From: Trogon surrucura
Taxonomy: Eukaryota; Chordata; Aves; Trogoniformes; Trogonidae
DNA length: 64,000 bases
Direction of reading: 5' to 3'
Assembly (NCBI GenBank): GCA_020746105.1
Contig: CM036629.1
Location: 6,909,501 to 6,973,500 of the forward strand
Shown one piece after another: positions 13,388 to 24,625 of the stretch. The notes under the pieces were generated by a model. The model was not told the origin of the DNA. It saw nothing but the letters and a program-made list of their open reading frames with translations, and made no database searches. The position numbers were made by a program, and so were the translations under genes. Numbering within the stretch: the stretch's first letter is position 1; the number at the start of each line of letters is the position of its first letter.

Positions 13388-14015
13388 CATGCCTGGGGGT
13401 GGCTGCGGGGCATCTTGCCCCCTTCTGTGCCCGTGTGCTGGCTGGGGGCTGCCAGTCTCCACTGGACCACCAAGCACGGAAACCGTTCTCTACCCAAGAC
13501 TCGGCCTGTACGTCTTAACGTGCAGGTATTTCCTTTTACTGTAATAGTTTGGGGAGGGTATTTGTCAGTGGGCAGGGGACACTTTGAGGTTTAAATGACC
13601 CAGCAAGCGACAGAAGCCAGCAGCGTGATTCCAGCAAGCAGCTTTCCAAGAGATGGTGGATGCTTCTCCCGTCGAGGCTGGGAGGCTGCTGGAGCCCAGC
13701 TGGTGGTTTTGGAGGTGAGAGCAGAGCTGCGGGAAGGTTTCGTGGCTGCTGAGTGTGCACAAGCCGTGGGCTGGAGCCTTTCTCCCTGCTCCGCCAGCCC
13801 CGCAGCGCTCCCTGCCCCTCCACACTGTGCTCTTGCCTGGACAAAGCCGAACTGTCTGTACTTGTTTATGGGGTCTGATGATGCTTGGGGGGAGTTAAGC
13901 AATCCAGTGAAGAAATCCTTCCTTGTTCACGCTATCAAGAAGACGGGAGCAGCTGCAGCAGGCAGGACGGGCCAGGATCTGAGCGTTCACGTGAATAAAG
14001 TATTCCATCCCGACA
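13388..14015 (+). other. CFDP1: CFDP1 3' untranslated region
   Basis: Runs from the CFDP1 stop codon to just past a canonical AATAAA at 13994-13999. Reading frames inside are short and unrelated to known families. The exact cleavage site is inferred at about 15-25 bp after the signal. Confidence 0.75.
13994..13999 (+). terminator. CFDP1: CFDP1 polyadenylation signal
   Basis: Canonical AATAAA about 600 bp after the CFDP1 stop codon and the first such signal on the plus strand downstream of it. Confidence 0.75.
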
Positions 14016-16099
14016 CTCTTGCATGCTGACAGCGTGGTTTGTGTGGAAAGCAGAGGACAAAGAAATTCAGGGTCACATAGAGTAAGGACCGTCTGACTGG
14101 ATTTGTGAAAGTCATTGCTTGGAGGTGCCCGAGGTCTGCCTCGACAGCAGCCTGAAGGTCAAAGCAAGTGCTTGAATCGTTTTCCTGCTGCGGTACTGGG
14201 GCTGGTGGTGGGATTAAATCCCGGATTGGGGAGTGATGGGGACAAGGGAGCAGTGCAGGAGCAAAGAAACCCACCCAAAGTGTCACCTTGCTGGGACGTT
14301 CAGCCTGTGGAGCTGCCTGGGAGGACAGACCGATGTGTCTGGGCATGGAGCAAGTGGCCAGAGCTGGAGGCCAGCAACGTGCCGTCATCTCAGCTGTCCT
14401 TCCCAGCCCAGCACTGACCAAGCATGGCAGCTCCCAATGTTTGCACGGCCTCAGAGCAGAGCCGCTCACCGGCCCTTCCCCATGGGGTGCTCGGAGGCAG
14501 GCCGTGCCAAGGGAGGGGGAAAGCAGCTGGAGCCCCGTCCTTCTCGGTGACGGGGCGAGTGATTCCGATGCTGGCCCCTTGCCCGTGGTCTCGGCGTCGG
14601 ACTCACGTGTCAGCTGCTGAGTCAGCCCTTGCTCTGCAGCCGTGGTGCGGGAGAGACAGAACAAAACACCACGTGCTCAGGGGCAGCCGCAGCCTTTGGC
14701 ACCCGGTTCTGTGCGGAATCAGCTGTTATGGACCTGCTTAAACAGAGCCTGAAATCGGGACAGAAACAAAACAACGGGCGGTGATGATGCGTTTTCATCT
14801 ACAAATGCTTCCAGGCCACTTGCTGCTTTGGTTTTGGTTGCAAAAACAACCGGACTGCCCGTCCAGGGCACCGTCGTGGGAAGGCTTCAGCTTGGGACTC
14901 TAGAGCAGTCACCAGGGGAAATGATTTTGCTTTTTGCTTGACTCTGCTTTGCTGAGGAGGAGAGGAGGGGATATTGGAGATCTTCTCTGCCCTGTGTGGG
15001 GGTGGCTGTGGATTTCCACGTGCACTAATGATGCGTTACTGGGCCAGTGCGGCATCCATTGGTAATCTGGGAAAATCAGTGACACCCCCCCCCCAGTTTA
15101 CAGGATCCTGCCTGCCAGCTCTGCTCTCCACAAACCCTCCAGCGTCTCTTCTCTCGGGTTTTTCCTTCCCTTCAACTGAGTGAACGTGGAAAATTCTGAA
15201 ATCTTGGAAGCAACCTGACCTCGCTGGAAAAGTGCGGTTTGACAGCAGTGGCCGAGAGCTTTGCTCTCCGCTGGGCTCCCCGGCTCGCGGCGCCGCAGCG
15301 TGCCCGGCTTGGCTTGAGGATGCCGGGCTGCTGTGCCAAGCTCCTGGCTCTGGCAAGCCGGGACGTGCTCAGCGGGACCGCCGGGAGGCAGCCTCCAGCC
15401 CGGGGACGATCCCAGGCTTCCTCCCCGCGCGCTCCCAAGCGTCCCGCGTTTTTGCTTGGTTGGATCATGTATTCCTCGCCTCTCTTTCCTGAGGACGAGG
15501 AGTGATTTACAGGTCTCCAGAAACACACAGCTTGGCTGCTTAGGAAGGAAAAAAAAAAAAAAAGAAAAAAAGACACAAAACCCCACTCTGCTTGCTATTT
15601 CCACTGCCCGGCTGCCTTCCCACGAAGGGGGGTGGTCCCAGCACCCGCCAGCCCTCGGTGGCTCTGCCAGCCCTGAGCTTTCTGCAAGAAGCAAAGCTCC
15701 CAGGAGATGCAGGTTCTTCTCTTGAGACGTTCCCACCTTGAGCTCACATGACAGAACCCACCCTGGGGATCATTTTGGCCCTGCAAAGAGTCCCCCATGG
15801 CCCAAGCATCACCTCGCCTCGAGGAGCTCCCCCTTCCCCGGCTGCTTGAAGGGGCCCCTTGTGCAGCCGAGCCCCGAACAAGGCAGCGATTGTGTCTGCG
15901 TGCCCCAACCGTCGGGGCTGCTGTCATGGTGGCCGCGCTCTGGAGCTGTGGTGAAACCGGCTGCCTCCAACCCCGCGTCTTGAGTCAAGCTGATCAGGGC
16001 AGATTTGGGGTTGCGGTTGTGGGAGAAACTGTTAGAGGGCCGCGGGAATCGCGAGCAGGGAGGTAACATCATGCATTTAAAGCTGCTTCAGCAACGGGG

Positions 16100-16178
16100 A
16101 TCATAGAATCATAGAAGCATTAAGGTTGGAAAAGACCCCTAAGATCATCTAGTCCAACCGTCCACCCAGCGCTACCAG
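16100..16178 (-). repeat. Severely truncated CR1 3' end
   Basis: About 80 bp of CR1 3' terminus in minus orientation: a tandem catagaatcatagaag tail, then 'aaggttggaaaagacccct' and 'agatcatctagtccaacc'. It looks younger (less diverged) than the fragments in the CFDP1 introns. Confidence 0.92.
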
Positions 16179-17164
16179 ATGCGGGAATATATGTCCAGCT
16201 CTCGGCGTGGGAGGCAGTGGAGGGCTGGCTGCCCGTGGGGTGCATCCTGCTGGTCCGTCCTGAAGATCATAACGGGATTTAGGAGTAACAGGGTGGCTCA
16301 TGGGTCTCCCACCCCATCCGAGGGTCCCCAGGCTGGGGCATCTTCGGGGGCGGGTGCCGGAACCGGCATTTGAAGTTCAGCCGGCGGTTCAGCCAGCCCT
16401 GGCCGGGGGCGAGGATCAGCGCCAGCCCTTGCCGGGGGATGAATGGGGAGACGAACAGAGCCGCTACTGTTGGGGCAGCCTGAGGGCCGCGCTCCGCCTC
16501 GGCTCTTCTGGAGATGAGGGGGTGCCCTGCCACCCTGCTTTGGGGAAAGGCGAGCAGTTTCTCCCGCCACCTCCTCCCTCCGCCGCTACAAACCGACCCA
16601 GCGCCACGGAAAGGCACGGGGATAAATCCTTGTTGTGATCCTGTTGGGTCCCGTGATATTACAAGCCGAGAGAAATGTCCTCATTATTTCCAGAATATTG
16701 AAGTCTAATAAATCCCGTCCTGCCTTACAGGATTTATTTCTCCGTTCATTGCTAGGAGACTCAGTCCCGTGTAATCCTATTGCTGCTCCAGGAGGCAGTT
16801 TTCCGAAGCGGGGACCTGGCAGGACCACGGATGGCTCCAGCCCCTTTCCCGGGATGTCCCCCAGCACCGAATCTCATCCAACCGTTGGGGCACGGCTGGG
16901 CCAGCGGGGTGTTCATCGGCAATCAGCCAAATAACAGGGCGCGGCACAGCCTGCTCCCCCGGCACCACACGCCCCCAAACCCCCGCTTCGGGGTCCTCCA
17001 ACGCCTTCACACGCCAGGACCCACTGGGAAAAGCCGGGCCCGGTACGGACAGTCCCCCGCAAACTGTCCCCCGCAGTGCGGAGCCGGCCGTGCCTGGCTC
17101 GCCAGACTCTCACAGAGACAATGAGGGACACATGAATATGGCTGGAAATTTTGCCGCCAAAGTG

Positions 17165-17193
17165 TTTTCCATAGCAACCGTTGCTGGGGTAAC
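17165..17193. promoter_or_regulatory. Two adjacent RFX X-box-like sites
   Basis: Two inverted half-site pairs abut: 'ttttccatagcaac' (17165-17178) and 'gttgctggggtaac' (17180-17193). Both fit the RFX pattern GTnnCy-(0-3)-rGyAAC, the second closely. They lie about 1.9 kb upstream of the BCAR1 start codon. Binding and target are inference. Confidence 0.4.
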
Positions 17194-18194
17194 CCGCATC
17201 CCGAGCGGTATCCATCCCGAAACGCCCAACCCTGCGTCCGAACCATGTTGCGGGACTGGTGGGGCTCCGGCTGTACCGCACCGGCGGCAGCATGGGGATG
17301 CTCCAGCTGCACTGGCCCGGCTCTAAGCATCCCAAGCACCGTAGGGCCTCCCCCCATAACACTTCACTTTTGATCTTTTTTTTTTTTTTTGGCATTTCAT
17401 TTTCTTGGGAGGCGGGAGAAGCCGAAGGGAGACCTGTCGGTGCCTGTCGCCCTGCCGGGTGCTCAGCTGCGGAAGCGAGGGGTTGCAGGAGCCGTTGCCA
17501 GCTCGGGGCGCTCCACAGATGCAAGCACAGATTTTTTTTGGCTCCAAAGCATTGAAAAATGGCCGGGATCGAGTATTGAAGTGTCGCCACGACAGGAGGA
17601 GGATAAAATCCCTGCTGCATCAAAGTACCAAAGGGGAGCTCGTGGCCCCCTGGCACCCACCCAGAGCCGTGTGGTGGCACACTCGCCCTGGGGACGCCCC
17701 AGGAGAGCCTCTCATTGTGGCCGGGTGGCCCGCACTCTGTCAAGACAAAACTGCAGTCCTGTGGCTGCTGGAGTGGCTGTGGTTTGTGGGCATGACCGCA
17801 GCCCCTGCTGCCAGCTATTGGCCATGCCTCAGTTTCCCCGTCCACCAGCGATGCACAGGGGGAACCTGCCTCCAAGCAACAGGAGGGTGCCGGGCTAGGG
17901 TGGTAGTGATTCTCGGGGAGCAAAACAAGCCCCACGTTCAGGGGAAAGGCACGTGTTTGCAATCTGGCCTTGCCCCGAGCGTGGCCAAGAGGAGCTGCTG
18001 TGCCCGTGCAGCTCCATGTGTGCCTCCCACGGATTCCCAACTCATGGGAAGCCCCGCGGCCCCTGCCCAGCCCGCTCCCAGCTCCCCACGGGTGCTGGGG
18101 GCCCAAAGCCCATCACAGCGCCCCCTGCTCACTACACGGCCCTGTAGCCCGACCATTACACCCTCCTGCCCCCCGTAACACTCTGTTACACCCT

Positions 18195-18840
18195 GTTGCA
18201 TGCTCCCGTCCCCCCCAAGATCTCTGATGCAAAATATACCCCGGTTGCACCACCTGTTGCACACTTGTTCCCTGTCGAACACCCATCACACCTATTCCCC
18301 GTCGCACACCCTTCGCACACGCCCCTTGCATGCCAGATACCTGTTGCACACCCCTTGCCTGCTGGTCAACTTTTGCACACCTGTTACCCGTTGCACACCC
18401 TTTGCACGCTCATCGCGCTTCACATGCCTGTTGCACGCCCCCGTTGCCGGTTGCACACCCCGGTTGCCCATTGCACACCCCGGTTGCCCATTGCACACCC
18501 CCGTTGCCCGTTGCACGCCCTGGTTGCTCGTTGCACACCCCGGTTGCCCGTTGCGCACCTTGGTTGCTTGTTGCACACCCTGGTTGCTTGTTGCACACCT
18601 CTGTTGCCCGTTGCACCCCCGTTGCTCGTTGCACACCCCCGCTGCCCGTTGCACACCCCCGCTGCCCGTTGCACGCCCCCGCTACCCCGAGCACATCCGT
18701 TGCCCCCCCCATTGCACACCCACTACACGCCCTTGGCGTTTTGCACGCCTTCCACGCCCCCGTCGCACGCTGCACGCCCGCTGCACCCCTGTGGCACCCC
18801 CGTTACCCTTCGCACCCCCGTTACACCCTGTTACGCGCCC
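18195..18840. repeat. 20-bp minisatellite upstream of BCAR1
   Basis: A tandem array of a 20-bp unit close to gttgcacaccccggttgccc. It is most regular at about 18425-18615 and degenerates on both sides into ttgcac/cccgttgc variants. It ends directly against the GC-rich BCAR1 promoter. All six frames show repetitive pseudo-ORFs because the array biases codons; none is a gene. Confidence 0.9.
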
Positions 18841-19108
18841 CCCCGCCCCCCCGGTGCTCGCCCCGGCCCCGCCTCCTGTCCCCGCCCCCCTGAGTGGCCC
18901 CGCCCCTCCCCCGTGGCCCCGCCCCCGGCGGGCGGTCTCAGCCAATGGGGGCGGGCGGAGCGGCGGCCCCGGGCGGGCCGGGCGCTATAATGATCCCTAC
19001 GGCGCCGCCGCCGCCAGCGCGCCGCCCGCCCGCCCCGCCGCCCCCGGCCCGGCACCGGCCCCCGGCCCCCCGGCCATAGGGCCGCGGCGGCCGCAGCCCC
19101 GCGGGAAG
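18841..19108 (+). promoter_or_regulatory. BCAR1: BCAR1 CpG-island promoter and 5' UTR
   Basis: Extremely GC/CpG-rich block directly before the BCAR1 start codon. It contains several GC boxes (ccgcccc / ggggcgggcgg), a CCAAT box at 18942-18946 and an AT-rich tataat at 18986-18991, about 120 bp before the ATG. The spacing would suit a transcription start near 19015. The elements are visible; the start site is inferred. Confidence 0.65.
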
Positions 19109-22100
19109 ATGAACTACCTGGTGAGCGAGGGGGCAGAGGGGCGGCGGGGCTCGGCGGGGTGGCAGCGGGGGACGTGACCTTGTCCGGGATCGGGGCGGGG
19201 AGGGGGGGGGCGGTGAGGCCTTGCCCCCGCGGCTCTGCCGGGCCAGCCTCACCGGGAAGGGAGGGGCACCCGGGAGAGGCTCGGTGCCCCCCCGCCGTGC
19301 CGGGCGTTGGTTGGCGGGAGCGCAGGGCAGGCTGAGGCCTGTCCCGCCGCCGCGGCGCGGCCGGTGAGCGCCAGGAGGCGCGGGCAGGTGGCTCCGTGGC
19401 GGGGACGGCTGCGGCCGTGGCCGCCACACGGTGGCCGCGGTGGGTTGGGAGGGGGGCACCGGGCCCGGCGGCGGCTGGTGTGGGGATGGCCACGGCCACG
19501 GCTGACTCACCGCCCTGGCACTTCCTCCGCGGGAAGGGGAGGGAAAGGCGAGAGGAGGTGTCCCCCCCCTCCTCGAAAACCGCGGGGGGAGAGGCGGAAG
19601 AGCCCGTCCCCTTCCTAGCACCACCTCCGGGAAGGATGGGTTGAACTCCAACGGGCAAGGAAACGGGCGGCTGGGAAGCGGGGACATCCAGCCGGCCGGG
19701 GAACCGGGACATCCAAGCGACCAGGGAACCAGGAGAGCCAATCGGCCGGGCAGCCGGGAGATCCAGCCGGCCGGGGACCCCCACGGGCAGCCGGGAGATC
19801 CAGCCGGCCGGGGACCCCCACGGTCTCCGTCGCCTCTCGGGATGACTCCCCACCGCCCGGCGGGGTCCGGCTCACCGCCCCGGCGCGGGGCTCTCTTGCA
19901 GAACGTGTTGGCCAAGGCGCTGTACGACAACGTGGCCGAATCGCCGGACGAGCTCTCCTTCCGCAAAGGCGACATCATGACGGTGCTGGAGCGCAACACG
20001 CAAGGGCTGGATGGCTGGTGGCTCTGCTCTCTCCACGGCCGACAGGGCATCGTCCCCGGGAACCGCCTCAAGATCTTGGTGGGGATGTACGACAAGAAGC
20101 AGCAGCAGCAGCAAGCGGCCAGCCCGGCGCAGGGACAGGCACCGCCGCAGCCGCCGGTGCCGCAACCGGCTCTGCCTTACCACCACCCGGGGGGGTTACA
20201 CCCCGCTGTCGCCCGCCTCGCAGTACACACCCATGCACCCCACTTATGCCCCCCAAGGGGACAACGTCTACCTGATGCCTGTCCCCAACAAGGGACAGCA
20301 GGGTCTCTACCCGGGCTCGGTGCCCACCGGACAGTTTCCTCCTGCCCCAGCGAAGCAGCCGCCCGTTTACCCCAAGCAGACGCCGCCCCATGCCTTCCCC
20401 AGCCCCGGGCAGGACATCTACCAGGTGCCCCCCTCCCTGGGTCAAGCAGCGGAGGCTTACCCTGGAGGCTCCGCCAGCCCCCCCCAGGATGTCTACCAGG
20501 TTCCTCCCTCGACCGGCCAAGCTCAAGACATCTACCAGGTGCCACCGTCACTGGACATGAGGAGCTGGGAAGGCCACAAGCCCCAGGGAAAGGTAGGATG
20601 GGGTGTGGGGGGGGGACACGCCTGCGAGGTGCTCTGTGGTCCACAGTATGAGTGGGGGTGCTAGGGCTCAGGGGCTTCAGCTGATTGGTTTTTTGGAGCA
20701 GGTAGCCCCTCACGGGGTGGGGGGCTGCATGAGCATCTTTCCCCACCACGAGCGAGTGATGCTGGCGGGGTATCCCTGTAGTGGTGGAGGTGCCCTGGTT
20801 GATGCAGGTCTCTCTGCTGGTGTCACGGGGTGCTGGTAACCCCAGAGCTGCTTGGAGATACCCCTTGGCCATATCCTGCAGGCCATGGGTACCACAGCAT
20901 ATTTCCTTCCTCCCAGCCCCGGGGCAGGCAGTCAGTGCCAGCATATCCTGGGCTGTACCAGCAACCCTGCAACCTCTCATGGAGGCAAGGGTGAGCCACC
21001 AGCCTGTCCACCAGCCTGTCCTCCCGCCTTCCCTGGCACGTCATCCCAGGATGCGCTTTCGGCCCTGTGTTTTCCGGGAAGCAGCCCGTGACGGGGAGGG
21101 GGTGGCCGCCAGGGAGGCGAGGGAGGACCAGCTCATCCCCGGCATTGGTTACGGCCGATTTGGGCGCCGAGACGCAGGCAGGGATCTGCCAAGGCCTTGG
21201 CAGATCCCTGCCTGCGTCTCGGCGCCCAAATCGGCCGATTCCCTTCTGCACACCGAGGCCGAGCCCGCTGGGCTTTGTCTCTCGCCGAAGCTCGCCGCTA
21301 TAAATAACCGGTGATATCATACCCCGTCCCCCCGGCGTCACTGTGTACGCTCGGCCGGGGAGCGCCCTCCCGTGGGCACCGGTTTGCCCGGTGCCGGACA
21401 GTCTGGGATCTGACATTTTTCCTTGCTAACCCTTTCTTTTGGTTTTGTTTTTTTTTTTTTTGGGGGGTGGGTGGAGATGCTGAGCGGCGCCCACCTCATC
21501 TCTTTGCCTCTTGGCCAGGTGCTGGTGCCCACCCGTGTGGGGCAGGTGTATGTCTACGACTCGCCCAAGGGCGGCGAGCAGGATGAGTACGATTTCCCTC
21601 GCCACCTCCTCTCCACGGGTTCACAGGAGATCTACGACGTACCGCCCGTCCGAGGCGGGGTCCCGAGCCAGTTCAGCCAGGAGGTGAGGCTGGGGGTGAG
21701 GGGTGTGGGGGTGTCACTGGCTCCATCCCCTCTTACAGATGCTCTGGCATAGCCCGGGATCCAAACTTGGGCAAATTCTCCCCGGAGCTGGGCACATTAC
21801 GAGCATCAAGGCTGCTTCTGGCACCTCCCTCCTTCCCAGCCAGCCTCTGGGAGAAGGTGGGTGCAATTCCTGACAAACCGTCCTGTGTTTCCCACCCTCC
21901 AGGTCTATGACACACCCCCCATGGTGGTGAAGGGTCCCAACGGGCAGGACCCGGGGCAGGAGATCTACGACGTGCCCCCCAGCGTGGAGAAGAACCTGCA
22001 CCAAACTGTAAGTGCTGCTGGGGAGCTCCCGCCTTCTCTGTGTTAAGAAAGATCCGTTTTACAGCGAGAAAGATCACGTGCTGGAAAAACCTCCCCAGGG

Positions 22101-24625
22101 ACGTGGTGGCAGCAGAGGCTTTCAAAATGCGAGGGGAGAGGGCACTAAATGATCTCATCTAGGAGATGAGGTTGGACCAGATGATCTTTTGAGCTCTCTT
22201 CCAGCCTGACCTCTGGGATTCCTGCCCCAGACAGGATGCAGAGGACTTGGGGGGCTGCAGCAGGGCTGCCCCCACCTCCCTGGGGGGCAGGAGTACCCCT
22301 GGCATGCACAGCTCTGTCCCGGGGCTCTCCCAGCAGTGCTGACGGCACCGTTTTTTTCTGCTCTTGCAGGTGTACGATGTCCCCCCCTCAGTGAGCAAGG
22401 ACATGGCGGATGGCCCGGCACGGGAGGAGACCTACGACGTGCCCCCGGCCTTCGCCAAGCAGAAAGCTTTCGACCCCTCCCGCCACCCCCTCATCCTGGC
22501 CCAGCAGGAGCCCTACTTGCCGGAGGACGTCTACGACGTGCCGCCGGCGGCCGGGAAAGGCACCTCGGAGCCGCCGCTCTCCCATGAGATCTACGACGTG
22601 CCCCCCAGCCTCAAGAAGCTGGGGGTGTCAGCTTTCCCCTCTCAAGAGGTGTACGACGTGCCCCGAGACCTGCACGCCCCGGGCAAGGGCTCGTTGGACA
22701 CAGAGGGCGAGTACATCTACGACGTCCCGCCGCAAGTGGACCGCGAGGCCAAGGGTGCCGATGGCAAACGCCTCTCGGCCTCCAGCACGGGCAGCACCCG
22801 CAGCAACCTCTCCACGTCCTCGCTGGACGTGGTGCCCGTGAAGGAACCGGCCAAGGGAGCCGGCAAGGAGTTCTCCCTGGACTTGGACGCCGCCATGGAG
22901 ACGCTGGCTAAGCTCCAGCACGGCGTCGGAAGCGCAGTCTCCTACCTCATGTCCTTCATCGGCACCAACTGGCGCAGCCCTGAGCACATGGAGGCCAACG
23001 CTGCCAGCATCCGCGGGGCGGCCGAGGGCGTCCGCACGACTCTCCGGGACCTGCTGGAGTTCGCCCGGGGGGCGGTGGGCAATGCCGCCCAGGCTTCCGA
23101 CCGTTCCCTTTACACCAAGCTCAGCAAACAGCTGCAGAAGATGGAGGAGGTCTACCAGGCCCTGGCGCGGCACAGCCAGGCACTGGACGCTTGCCACTGG
23201 GCCCCGAGCGCCCTGGCTGGCGGCAAGCCGGGCACGGATGACTTGGAGCACTTCGTCATGCACTCGCGTGGCGTCCCTGACGACACCAAGCAGTTGGCCT
23301 CCTTCCTGCATGGCAACGCCTCTCTCCTCTTCAAAAGGACAAAGCCGCCGGCAGTGGAGAGTGGCGGCCACGGGCCCCCTCACACCTCGGACAAGGCCAG
23401 CAGCATCCAGTCACGGCCGCTGCCCTCCCCGCCCAAACTGCTGGCGCAGGAGTCGCCCGACGGGCCCTACGAGAATAGCGACAGCGGCTGGATGGAGGAT
23501 TACGACTACGTCCATCTCCAGGTGGGTGCACGTGGGGCGGGTTTTGCCCCCCAACTGGCTCGCCAGCACGGGGGGAACTGGGCAGATCTGGCCACTGTAG
23601 TGCTTCTGCCCACCCCGTGTTGCTTTTACCCCTGGGCTAGGTGGCCACTGGGGGTGTCTGAGTGAGGGCAGGTTGGGGCCACCAGGGGTGTCTGAGGGCT
23701 GCCAGGTGAGGCTGGTGTTGCTGACCCCTGTGTCGCCCCCTGTGCTTCCTTCCCTGCAGGGCAAGGAGGAGTTTGAGAAGACCCAGAAGGAGCTGCTGGA
23801 GAAAGGCAACATCATCCGGCAGAGCAAGGACCAGCTGGAGCACCAGCAGGTGACAGAGCAAGGGCGGGTGGGTGCTGCCAGGCACGGCCCTCGGCGTGGG
23901 CAGGAGGGGTTTGACTTCTGCTCCACTTGTACCCTCTGCCACCAGTCCCCTTCTTCCTGACTGTCCCTGTGGTGGGTTGTGGCTTGGAGAAGGGCTGTCG
24001 CTGTCTCTTGCCATTGTTCCTGGCTGGGTGGCTGTGCCGGTGGCTCCAGGGAAGGGGAGTGGGCGCCGGCTCAGTGTCCATCCTGCCTCAATGCCCGTCT
24101 TCCCCGCAGCTGAAGCAGTTCGAGCGGCTGGAGCAGGAGGTGATGCGTCCCATCGACAATGACCTGTCCAACTGGAGCCCCCCACAGCACTACGGCCCAG
24201 CGCGGGGCAGCGGATCCCTGTGTCCCGCTGACCGCCAGCTCCTCCTCTTCTACCTAGAGCAGTGTGAGGCCAACCTCACCACACTCACCAACGCCGTCGA
24301 CGCCTTCTTCACTGCCGTCAGCACCAACCAGCCCCCCAAGATCTTCGTGGCCCACAGCAAGTTTGTCATCATCAGTGCCCACAAGCTTGTCTTCATCGGG
24401 GACACGCTGGCCCGTCAGGCCAAGGCCCAGGATGTCCAGCACAAGGTGATGCACTACAGCAACCTCCTCTGCGAGATGCTCAAGGAGATCGTGGTGACGA
24501 CCAAGGCGGCCGCCCTCCACTACCCTTCTCCTGCCGCCTCTAAGGACATGGTGGAGCGTGTCAAGGACCTCGCCAACAGCACACAGCAGTTCAGGATGGT
24601 GCTGGGCCAGCTGGCAGCCATGTGA
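19109..24625 (+). CDS. BCAR1: BCAR1 / p130Cas adhesion-signalling scaffold
   Basis: Coding exons: 19109-19120 (MNYL), 19902-20592, 21519-21683, 21903-22007, 22370-23521, 23760-23849, 24110-24625. All junctions are GT/AG and phase 0. Once one excess base is discounted the product is about 909 aa (human 870). Domains: SH3 at about 5-65 (ALYDNVAESPDELSF...); a substrate domain with 15 YxxP sites (YLMP, three YQVP, YDSP, YDFP, YDTP, eight YDVP) at about 130-440; a serine-rich helical bundle at about 490-650; RPLPSPP (about 673) and YDYVHL (about 701), which bind Src SH3 and SH2; and the Cas C-terminal homology domain in the last exon. It docks FAK/Src at focal adhesions and recruits Crk through phospho-YxxP. 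As written, exon 2 changes frame at a run of seven G (20189-20195): the SH3 half reads in one frame and the YxxP half in another. Six G would restore one frame, so a sequence error is likelier than a pseudogene. Confidence 0.96.
21152..21237. repeat. 86-bp perfect palindrome in BCAR1 intron 2
   Basis: The 43 bp at 21152-21194 are followed, with no spacer, by their exact reverse complement at 21195-21237. The centre is aagg|cctt at 21194/21195. The flanking bases (a at 21151, a at 21238) end the symmetry. No similar copy is visible elsewhere in the window. It may be a true cruciform-prone element or a fold-back assembly artefact. Confidence 0.97.
22035..22215 (+). repeat. CR1 LINE fragment in BCAR1 intron 4
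   Basis: Sense-orientation CR1 3' region: 'gggacgtggtggcagcagag', then 'gaggttggaccagatgatct' and 'ctcttccagcctgacctctg'. The terminal octamers are mostly lost. It sits between BCAR1 coding exons 4 and 5. Confidence 0.8.

Larger units (their letters stand above)
14016..18180. other. CFDP1-BCAR1 intergenic region
   Basis: No supported gene. It contains a truncated CR1 at 16100-16178, an A-rich run near 15549-15569 and a pair of RFX-like palindromic sites at 17165-17193. Long antisense frames here have no splice or family support and reflect GC-rich composition. In mammals BCAR1 has alternative first exons, so an unrecognised upstream exon cannot be excluded. Confidence 0.6.

Noticed and set aside
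16913-18106. 397-codon antisense frame between CFDP1 and BCAR1
   Set aside because: No recognisable domain, low-complexity composition and no promoter or splice signals of its own.
18425-18690. Regular short repeats considered as a CRISPR array
   Set aside because: Units are directly adjacent with no unique spacers, and the setting is a vertebrate genome. It is a minisatellite.
18200-19177. Long plus-strand open frames running into the BCAR1 promoter
   Set aside because: They are translations of the 20-bp minisatellite and CpG-island sequence: repetitive His/Pro/Cys strings open in several frames at once.
18831-20095. Antisense frames of 340 and 385 codons opposite BCAR1 exons 1-2
   Set aside because: They lie opposite GC-rich promoter, intron and coding DNA, lack splice sites or family resemblance, and reflect few AT-rich stop codons.
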